NCBI RefSeq assembly: GCF_016862975.1 | Contig: NZ_BONZ01000039.1 | Coordinates: 1 to 64,000, forward strand | DNA: 64,000 bases | Direction: 5' to 3' | Source: Rugosimonospora africana | Lineage (GTDB): Bacteria > Actinomycetota > Actinomycetes > Mycobacteriales > Micromonosporaceae | Program-made: the position numbers and the translations under genes | Part shown: in pieces, positions 57,642 to 64,000 of the stretch | Layout of the letters: each line of letters starts with the position of its first letter | How positions within the stretch are numbered: the first letter of the stretch is position 1 | Notes under the pieces: generated by a model | The model's input: only the letters and a program-made list of their open reading frames with translations | Databases searched by the model: none | What the model was told of the DNA's origin: nothing

Positions 57642-60377
57642 GTGGCACCGCATGTGGAGATCTCCGAACGGGAGGCCGAGATTCTGCAGGCCCTCCGTGA
57701 CCGGCTGACCAACGCGGAGATCGCCAAGAAGTACTTCATCTCGGTGCGTACGGTCGAGACCCACGTGTCAAACCTGCTGCGCAAGTACGGTGTCGCCGAC
57801 CGGCGGGCGCTGGCCGGGGTCGCCGTCTCCGGCCCGCATACCGCGACCGTTTCGCCCGGATTTCGCGGTCTGCCGATCGCCCGTACACCGCTGATCGGCC
57901 GCGGGCGGGAACTGGACGCGGTCGACGCCGCCCTCGCTGCTGCGCGGCTGGTGACCCTGGCGGGTCCGGGAGGTGTGGGAAAAACCAGGCTCGCCACCCA
58001 GCTCGCGCTCGGCGCGGATGACGGAGCATTCATCGATCTGGTGCCGGTCAGCGACGCCTTCCTGGTCGAATCCGTCGCCGCGGTCCTAGGTGTATCGCAG
58101 TCGCCGGGCCAGGCGCTCGACGATGCGGTACTCGACCACCTGAGCCGCCGCGAGACCCTGCTCGTCCTCGACAACTGCGAGCACGTCATCGACGCCGTCG
58201 CCCGACTGGTCGAGCAGGTCCTCAATCGTTGTCCGGAAGCGAGGATCCTGGCCACCAGCAGGGAACAGCTCGACGTCCCGGGCGAACAGGTAATCCCGTT
58301 AGGACCGCTGCGCCTAGCTTCCGAGGCCGAGGAGCTGTTTGTTGCGCGGGCCCGGGCGGCCGACCCTGACTTCATCGCCGATCCCACTGTCGTCGCCGAG
58401 ATCTGCCAGCGCCTGGACGGTCTGCCGCTGGCCCTTGAGCTGGCCGCCGCCCGCAGCGCATCGCTGGGCGTCCCTGGGCTGCTCGCCGCGCTCGACGACC
58501 AGCTGCGGTTGCTCCGCGGCGGCCGCGGGGGCGACGAGCGCCACCGCTCGCTGCGCGACGTGATCGACTGGAGCTACCAGTTGCTCGACGACGACGAACG
58601 GAGCCTGTTCCGGACGCTGGGTGTGTTCGCCGGAGGCTTCGACCTGGCTGCGGTGATCGCGGTGGCCTCCAGCGAGGACCGCGCTGCGGTCATCGACTTG
58701 TTGGGCCGGCTGACCTCCAAGAGCCTGGTCACCCGCGAACGGACCGGGCATGCCCGGTGGCGGTTGCTGGAGACGGTACGCGTATTCGCCGCGGACGAGC
58801 TGCGTACCGAGGGCGAATGGGAAGCAGTTCGCAGGCGGCACCTACACTGGGCGGCCGGTACCGCGTCCCGGCTGGGGTTGACACAGGTCGGGTCTGGCGG
58901 CACCGATTCCGGCTGGCGTGACGAGTTCGACCTCGTGGTTGACGACCTTCGAGCGGCGCTCACCTACTGTCCACAGCAGACAGACGCATCGGCACACCGG
59001 CTGGCACGTACACTTGGCGCGCTGACGTACGCCCGCCGGTTCCTCAACGAGTCGAGCGCCCACTACCGCCGCGCGGCCGCGCTGGCCCCGGATGCGGCAC
59101 AGGCCGCCGCCGACCTCGACCACGCGGCCGCCGGCGTGTTGATGACTACGAACCTCGGTGTACGTGCCGCCCCGGTGCTCGTCGAAGCCGCCGACCGGGC
59201 GCGGCAGGCCGGTGACGGCACCGCCGAAGCCATCGCGCTCGGGCGGGCCGTCGAAGTGATCACCAGGTTCTCCGGCGGCCTGCCCGTCGACACCGAGCCG
59301 CAGTGGCGGAAGGACCTGCTGGCCAGGGCCGCCGGCGCTGGTAACCCGGCCGACCCGCGGGTGGCCGCGCAACTGGCCATCGCGGCGGCGTGGGATCGGC
59401 GCGGTCGGCGTCACGATCCCGATCCCGAGCTGGCAGGGCAAGCGCTGACCGCGACGCGGGCCAGCGACGAACCGCTGCTCGCCAGTGCCACGCTGGATCT
59501 GATGGCGACCGTCGCAGTCAGTGCGGGCAGGCTGCGGGAAGCACACCTGATCAGCACGGAGCGCGCCAAGGTGTTGGCGCACCTGGACCGCGACGACCCG
59601 CTTGCCGGGCCGGAGATCGTGGACGGCCTACACATGGTCGCCGTCTACGCCATCGCCGCCGGCGACCTGCCCACGGCGCTGAGCGCCGGGTGGAGCGTTC
59701 GCGACGACAACCTCACCGGCGGGGACTACTCCTCGCCGAGCAAACTGGTCATCGCCCTGGCACTGACCGGCGACATAGCGGCGACGCGGCATCAAGCCGC
59801 GGAGATGCACGCCGGCTGGAAACGCGCGGGAACCCCGCGGGCACCATGGATCGCCGCGGGGATGCTCTCCGCCGGACTGGCCGAGGGGCTACACGGTGAT
59901 CTCGAGCGCAGCCGGTGGTGGCGCGAGCAGGCCCTGATCGCCGCCGGTGACGCCGCGGCGCCCAGCTACGCCTCGTTCGCCGCGTTCGTGGAGGCCCGCC
60001 TGATCCTCCACATCGGACAGTTCGCGGACGCGGCCGGGGCGGTCGACCGGGCGTTCGCCGGCTTTCCCGGCGGCCGCAACCAGACGTACGCCCAAGCGGC
60101 CGGTGCCGAACTCGCCGTCGCCGCCGGTCTGCCCACGGCGGCCGCCCTGATCCGCCGGGCACGGTCGGCAGCGTACGAGAACCATTGGGCCGAGGCGTGC
60201 CTGGCCCGCGCCGAAGGCCGCCTGGGCGCCGACCCAGAGCGCCTGGCCGAGGCGGTCGCGGTGTGGGAGCGCATCGAAGCGCGTGCCGAGCGCGCCCTCA
60301 CTCTGCTGCTGCTACCCGACCGCGTGGAGGAGGGCCGAGCGGAGCTCGCCGCGATGGACATAACTCATCCTCAATAG
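57642..60377 (+). CDS. LuxR-HTH plus STAND/NB-ARC ATPase regulator
   Basis: A large regulator of about 911 residues, taking GTG 57642 as start because the preceding open codons have no support. Unusually the GerE helix-turn-helix is N-terminal (residues 5-65: ISEREAEILQALRDRLTNAE, VRTVETHVSNLLRKYGV). An NB-ARC-like ATPase follows (P-loop LAGPGGVGKTRLATQ near 110, Walker B LLVLDNCEHV, GLPLALELAAARS), and a long helical, TPR-like sensor part fills residues 400-900. This is the AfsR/LAL-like STAND class. It is divergent from the FAD oxidase. Its stop overlaps the 3' end of the convergent SUKH gene by seven bases. Confidence 0.9.
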   Translation: MAPHVEISEREAEILQALRDRLTNAEIAKKYFISVRTVETHVSNLLRKYGVADRRALAGVAVSGPHTATVSPGFRGLPIARTPLIGRGRELDAVDAALAAARLVTLAGPGGVGKTRLATQLALGADDGAFIDLVPVSDAFLVESVAAVLGVSQSPGQALDDAVLDHLSRRETLLVLDNCEHVIDAVARLVEQVLNRCPEARILATSREQLDVPGEQVIPLGPLRLASEAEELFVARARAADPDFIADPTVVAEICQRLDGLPLALELAAARSASLGVPGLLAALDDQLRLLRGGRGGDERHRSLRDVIDWSYQLLDDDERSLFRTLGVFAGGFDLAAVIAVASSEDRAAVIDLLGRLTSKSLVTRERTGHARWRLLETVRVFAADELRTEGEWEAVRRRHLHWAAGTASRLGLTQVGSGGTDSGWRDEFDLVVDDLRAALTYCPQQTDASAHRLARTLGALTYARRFLNESSAHYRRAAALAPDAAQAAADLDHAAAGVLMTTNLGVRAAPVLVEAADRARQAGDGTAEAIALGRAVEVITRFSGGLPVDTEPQWRKDLLARAAGAGNPADPRVAAQLAIAAAWDRRGRRHDPDPELAGQALTATRASDEPLLASATLDLMATVAVSAGRLREAHLISTERAKVLAHLDRDDPLAGPEIVDGLHMVAVYAIAAGDLPTALSAGWSVRDDNLTGGDYSSPSKLVIALALTGDIAATRHQAAEMHAGWKRAGTPRAPWIAAGMLSAGLAEGLHGDLERSRWWREQALIAAGDAAAPSYASFAAFVEARLILHIGQFADAAGAVDRAFAGFPGGRNQTYAQAAGAELAVAAGLPTAAALIRRARSAAYENHWAEACLARAEGRLGADPERLAEAVAVWERIEARAERALTLLLLPDRVEEGRAELAAMDITHPQ

Positions 60378-61753
60378 CCAGGCCAACCCAGTGCGCCGAG
60401 AGCAGACGACCTATGGGCGCGCAGAGGTCTCACGAAGAGCCTCGACATCCCAACGCATTCGAACTCATCCAACGCAACCGGGAGATCCCCGATGCCCAGG
60501 ATCCGCAGGCATGAGCGCAGGATTCGGCGGGTACCGCTCGAAGATTGGCGGCGCGAAGAGGCTGGCAGGTGACCAGGGCGCGCCCCGCAGAAAGGGAGCC
60601 AGGACCTCCCGCGGTGCTTCGACGGCGGTCGTGAGCCGACCTGGCGGCCGACCTCCCGCAACGAGAACCTCGCAGATGCTTGACGACCAGGGCGTGTCAC
60701 GTCAGGCCACCGCGACGCCGTGGGAACGAACAGGGGATCCGGATCGACGAGAAGTCGCCCAACCACCCTGTCGAGCACGTCTCGCGGCGGCTTCTCCCGT
60801 CGAGTTTTTCCGGGGTTCCAGTCGAGCAGGTAGGCCGCCTTCCGGCGTCGCTCGAGATCGTAGCTCGCGAGTTCCGGCAGAAGGTCGTCGAGGGTGAGCT
60901 TGTGGAGCACGGCGAGCGCCCTGAGCCCGATCGGAGTGCGCGATCTGGCGTACTGTGCGACCTTATCCGCGGCGGCCTCGGGATGCTCCGGCCGGCGTTG
61001 ACGGTCATAGCTCTGCCACGTCAGCTCGTGCAGCAACTCTGCCCGCACGTTCGGGTCGATGTCAGTGGCCACGGCACGAGCCAGAGCCGTCCACGCGGCG
61101 TCGCTGACCATCGGCAAGGACAGCAGGGATTCCCCAGCGCGGGCACCCCGCTGCGGCGACGGATCGTCGGCGAGCACGGCGATCAGCGTCGGTTCGTCCA
61201 GCGGCAGCCGCTCACCGAACCAGCCGCAGTCGTATCCGGCGACGGCCTCGTCCAGCCACCGCTCGTACCAGGCCAGGAAGTCGGAATCCTCAACCACGTA
61301 TGGCCCGACCGGTCCTTCATCGTCGAGGTTGAACAGTCTGCCGCGCGCCGGTCCCGTCACGACCAGCTGCGTGAACAGCGAGCACCCCTGATCGGCGATT
61401 CGCAGAGTGCCCCCTAGGAAGGTGCGATCTGGGCCGGGCGGTTCCTCATACCGCTGTTCCCAGTCATCGAGGTAACGAGGTCCGAGAAGGTACTGACTGG
61501 CTTTCGCCAGGTGCCCCGGCCGGCAGACGCCGCCACACGAATCGGCGAGGCGGCGCAGCTTGTAGCCGGGCCCGGCGCCCCCGTCCCCGAGCTCGGTGAG
61601 AAACCACCGACATCCCCGTGGGAGCGTAATCTCGTGCCTCGCCTCGAACTCTGCGACTACGGTCTCGGACAACGGCGCCCCGAGTTCGAACCCGTGCTCC
61701 TGCACGTCAAAGGGCCTCGGTGGAACAGTCCGCCGTCGCGACCACCGCATCAA
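60371..61753 (-). CDS. SMI1/KNR4 (SUKH) domain protein
   Basis: Protein of 460 residues. The N-terminal 190 residues have the SUKH pattern: LSETVVAEFEARHEITLPRG, W-F-L-T-E-L-G-D-G-G-A-G-P, L-F-N-L-D-D-E-G-P and D-F-L-A-W-Y-E-R-W-L-D. Residues about 190-350 are helical, HEAT-like (LIAVLADDPSPQRGARAGES, NVRAELLHELTWQ). The last 110 residues are basic and of poor quality, and may be read-through after a frameshift near 60720. SUKH domains are common immunity proteins against secreted nuclease or contact toxins; here no toxin gene is adjacent. Confidence 0.7.
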   Translation of the reverse strand: MMRWSRRRTVPPRPFDVQEHGFELGAPLSETVVAEFEARHEITLPRGCRWFLTELGDGGAGPGYKLRRLADSCGGVCRPGHLAKASQYLLGPRYLDDWEQRYEEPPGPDRTFLGGTLRIADQGCSLFTQLVVTGPARGRLFNLDDEGPVGPYVVEDSDFLAWYERWLDEAVAGYDCGWFGERLPLDEPTLIAVLADDPSPQRGARAGESLLSLPMVSDAAWTALARAVATDIDPNVRAELLHELTWQSYDRQRRPEHPEAAADKVAQYARSRTPIGLRALAVLHKLTLDDLLPELASYDLERRRKAAYLLDWNPGKTRREKPPRDVLDRVVGRLLVDPDPLFVPTASRWPDVTRPGRQASARFSLREVGRQVGSRPPSKHRGRSWLPFCGARPGHLPASSRRQSSSGTRRILRSCLRILGIGDLPVALDEFECVGMSRLFVRPLRAHRSSALGALGWPGY

Positions 61754-61871
61754 GAGGCGACCGCACCTTCGACTACCTGTACGGCGAGTTCAGCGCCCAA
61801 CACCGGATCGTCGGAATGTCCGCGCCGCTGCCCCTACCGGAAACCGGGCGGCCGCCGGCCGTCGCGCACGC

Positions 61872-62759
61872 TCATCGCACCCGCAGTTCACCACTGCCGC
61901 TGACGATGCCGGAGCCGGACAACCGGACCTGGCCACCGTCGACATCCACCCGGACGCGGCTCGGCCGTCCGAGGGCGCGACCCTGCTCCAGATACACCGG
62001 CCGCCCGGCGGGCACCCTGGCCCACTCGACGAGAGCGGCGGCGAGCGGGCCCGCCGCCGTGCCGGTGGCCGGATCCTCGACGATGCCCACGGTCGGGTTG
62101 AAGAACCGCGCGTACGCGGCGACATCATCGCCGGTACCCCCGGAGAGGGTGTAGAGGTAGCAGCCCTCCGCCGCCGCCCCGGCCAGGATCGCGGCGAGGG
62201 CGCGCGAATCGGGCTCGGCCCGGTCCACCGCCTCCCGGTCGACCAGCGGCACGTGCATGTGCGAGACGCCCGTCGCTATCGCCTGTGCCGGGCCGGCCAG
62301 GTCGGCGACGGACAGCCCGAGCGCCGTAGCGAGCGGCGGATCGGCCTCGACGAGTCCACCGAACCGAAGGCCGCCCTGGTCCATGACGACGCGGACCGGC
62401 CCACCCGGCGCGCGGACCACCTCGACGGCCAGCAGTTCGCCACCGATCTGTTGGGTCAACCGGCTCGACGGCCCGGTACCGGCGAGCCCCTGCCCGTCGA
62501 GCCAGAGCCAGGCACCGAGAGCGTTGTGTCCGGCCCCGCCCACCTCGACGCCGCGAGGCGTGAACGAGCGCAGCCGCCAGGCCGCGGCCGGATCGGACGG
62601 TCGGCAGAGGAACGTCGTCTCCGACTGGTTGAACTCCCGGGCGATCGCACGCATCTGCTCTTCGGTGAGCTCGTCGGCGTCGGGTACCACGGTGAGGGGG
62701 TTGCCCGTCAGCGGCCGCTCGGCGAACACGTCGACGAAGAAGAACCTGATGCTACTCAC
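61872..62759 (-). CDS. PhzF-family isomerase/epimerase-like protein
   Basis: The protein has 295 residues from GTG 62759, with AAGGAG upstream. It has the PhzF/diaminopimelate-epimerase-like double fold. Diagnostic segments are FFVDVFAERPLTGNPLTVV, the active-site Glu in NQSETTFL, SFTPRGVEVGGAGHNALGA, and the second-half FFNPTVGIVEDPATGTAAGPLAA. PhzF isomerises a dihydro-hydroxyanthranilate in phenazine synthesis, but most family members act on unknown substrates. No phenazine genes are nearby. Confidence 0.92.
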   Translation of the reverse strand: MSSIRFFFVDVFAERPLTGNPLTVVPDADELTEEQMRAIAREFNQSETTFLCRPSDPAAAWRLRSFTPRGVEVGGAGHNALGAWLWLDGQGLAGTGPSSRLTQQIGGELLAVEVVRAPGGPVRVVMDQGGLRFGGLVEADPPLATALGLSVADLAGPAQAIATGVSHMHVPLVDREAVDRAEPDSRALAAILAGAAAEGCYLYTLSGGTGDDVAAYARFFNPTVGIVEDPATGTAAGPLAAALVEWARVPAGRPVYLEQGRALGRPSRVRVDVDGGQVRLSGSGIVSGSGELRVR

Positions 62760-62837
62760 ACTGCTCCTTGAGGCTGGGAGCGGGCACGGCCGGGGTGCCC
62801 GCGACGCACGGGTCCGCCGAATGTAACCCAGACGCTG

Positions 62838-63300
62838 TCAGCTCTGGGCGTTGAGATAGGCCAACACGGTGAGTACCCCGGCGGTGTCCACTGTCGGTGG
62901 GGGCGAGGCCGAGCTTGCTGAAGATGTTGCCGATGTGCTTGTGGACGGCGTTGTCGGTGATGACCAGCCGGGAGGCGATGGTGGCGTTGCCGTGCCCCTC
63001 GGCCATGAGCGCGAGGATTTCGCGTTCGCGGCGGGTGAGCGCGGCCAACGGGTCACTGCGGTGAGTCAGCAGCCGCACGACCACCTCCGGATCGAGGGCG
63101 GTACCGCCGGACGCGACGCGATTCAGCGCGTCGACGAACTCGTCCACCCGCCTGACCCGATCCTTCAGCAGGTACCCGATCCCGCTGGGCTTTTCGAGCA
63201 GCGCGGTGGCGTACACCACGTCGACGTACCGGGAAAGCACCAGCACCGGCAGGTCGGGGTGGTCGCGGCGAGATGGTCCACGAGGTCTTCGGCTGGGACG
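62838..63300 (-). pseudogene. Broken LuxR-type response regulator
   Basis: Minus-strand frames give the second half of a receiver domain (H-P-D-L-P-V-L-V-L-S-R-Y-V-D-V-V-Y-A), the linker EKPSGIGYLLKDRV and the GerE domain (LTRREREILALMAEGHGNAT...NAVHKHIGNIFSKLGL). The final part (VLTVLAYLNAQS) is in another frame, so a frameshift lies near 62895. The first half of the receiver, with the phosphoacceptor Asp, is missing; the sequence abuts the end of the SIS gene. Confidence 0.75.
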
Positions 63301-63343
63301 CGGCACCAGCGCATGAGGTCCCCGATCGGGACGGTGCCGCTCA

Positions 63344-63800
63344 TCAGCGCACGTCCGGCAGCCACTGCAGTGTGAGAGCAGTGGTGGCGAAGCGTGTCTG
63401 GACCACCGAACGTTCATCGGCGAAAGGCAGCGCGATGACGCCGTCCGCGGCCGCCGCTACCGGACCATCGGGGACCGCGGTGATCAGGACAGAGCGCGGC
63501 GTGGCCGCGGCTCAAGACGTTCGCGACCTCTGATGTCATGCCTGAGCGGGAGATTGCCACGATGACGTCGTAACGGCGTGCGTGCGGCATCTCGGCCGCC
63601 GCGAACGCGTCGGTCCGGCCGTGCCCGGCAGTCTCCCGCAGACTCGCCGCCGCTTGTGCCATGTACAGCGACGTACCGCAGCCGACGATGAACACGTCCT
63701 GGCCAGGTGCCGGCAGTAGGTCCGCGACCTCCTGCAAGAGCCGCCGGGCGCGGCGCCAGAGTTCGGGCTGGGTTGCGATCTCATCTGCCGTGGTGCTCAT
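63344..63800 (-). pseudogene. Frameshifted SIS-domain sugar isomerase-like gene
   Basis: From ATG 63800 the frame reads like the N-terminus of an AgaS/FrlB-type SIS protein (LLQEVADLLPAPGQDVFIVG, GTSLYMAQAAASLRETAG, VIVAISRSGMTSEV). It then shifts frame near 63505. The correct continuation (SVLITAVPDGPVAAAADGVI, ALPFADERSVVQTRFATTAL) is in another frame and stops at 63344. At about 140 residues it has only one SIS half, whereas relatives have two (about 300). It is likely non-functional. Confidence 0.75.
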
Positions 63801-64000
63801 CGCAAGACACTGGGACGGTGCTTCGTGCGCTGTCAAGCGTTTCTTCTAGGCATTCACGCAGATTCGAGCAAACCCGCGCAGTATTTGTGCAACATGAGCG
63901 TGTCGCGATGCTCATGCGGTGGCCGACTTCGCCAGCCCCTGCCCCACGACACCCGACCCGAGACAGTGGACACCTCGCGTACCCCGGCTGGCCGGAGGCG

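Noticed and set aside
1-64000. CRISPR arrays, tRNA or rRNA genes, riboswitches, prophage
   Set aside because: No regularly spaced repeats with unique spacers, no cloverleaf or rRNA-like segment, no recognisable riboswitch core and no phage structural or integrase gene were seen by eye.

Overview
This is a very GC-rich actinomycete chromosome segment. GTG and TTG starts are common, genes overlap by ATGA, GTGA or TTGA, export signals are of the twin-arginine type, and the gene families (TipA-like MerR, M56 with BlaI, PadR with FtsX, LuxR-STAND) are typical of Actinomycetia. Micromonosporaceae or a close relative is a guess from gene style only. I saw no rRNA, tRNA or CRISPR array.

Left part, about 0.8-27 kb, is an accessory envelope-stress region with many duplications and broken genes. 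It holds three paralogous pairs of a BlaI/MecI-type repressor and an M56 (BlaR1-like) membrane metallopeptidase, at 0.8-2.2 kb (+), 16.5-17.9 kb (-) and 20.0-21.2 kb (+, peptidase frameshifted). Each pair is preceded by a dyad of the form TACNAC-N7/8-GTNGTA. Around them lie two undecaprenyl-diphosphatases, a relic of a third, a flippase-like membrane protein, two COG4705-like membrane proteins, a PadR-controlled ABC exporter, a TipA-like MerR regulator, a TAP-like secreted hydrolase, a two-component system, and a multicopper oxidase with a small membrane partner. Relics include two ABC ATPases, an ECF sigma factor, the C-terminus of the ABC permease, a GIY-YIG nuclease tail and an IS5-type insertion sequence.

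The centre, about 27.4-36.4 kb, is a PQQ system. A Tat-exported alpha/beta hydrolase and a Tat-exported PQQ beta-propeller dehydrogenase (with an unusual cupredoxin-like tail) run leftward. A complete pqqA-pqqC-pqqDE-pqqB operon, including a 48-residue PqqA, runs rightward, followed by a secreted ThuA-domain protein. From 36.4 to 49.7 kb comes a catabolic region. One leftward run encodes an aldehyde dehydrogenase, a zinc alcohol dehydrogenase, a ThDP enzyme, a branched-chain-type ABC importer with a permease-ATPase fusion, and an EamA transporter. An IclR regulator, a class III CoA-transferase and a citrate-synthase-like lyase run rightward. A TetR regulator, a secreted Asp-box protein and a three-domain dehydroshikimate-dehydratase-like protein follow up to 55.5 kb.

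The most interesting signal is a palindromic site, GGTCCGC-N3-GCGGACC and variants. It recurs at the promoters of the secreted hydrolase, the PQQ dehydrogenase/pqqA divergence, the IclR/aldehyde dehydrogenase divergence and the secreted Asp-box protein, and also upstream of the dehydratase fusion. This suggests one regulon, probably under the IclR protein, for oxidation of an unknown substrate outside the membrane, its import and its CoA-dependent breakdown. The right end (55.5-64 kb) has a berberine-bridge-type FAD oxidase divergent from a LuxR-STAND regulator, a SUKH/SMI1 protein, a PhzF-like isomerase, and broken SIS and response-regulator genes.
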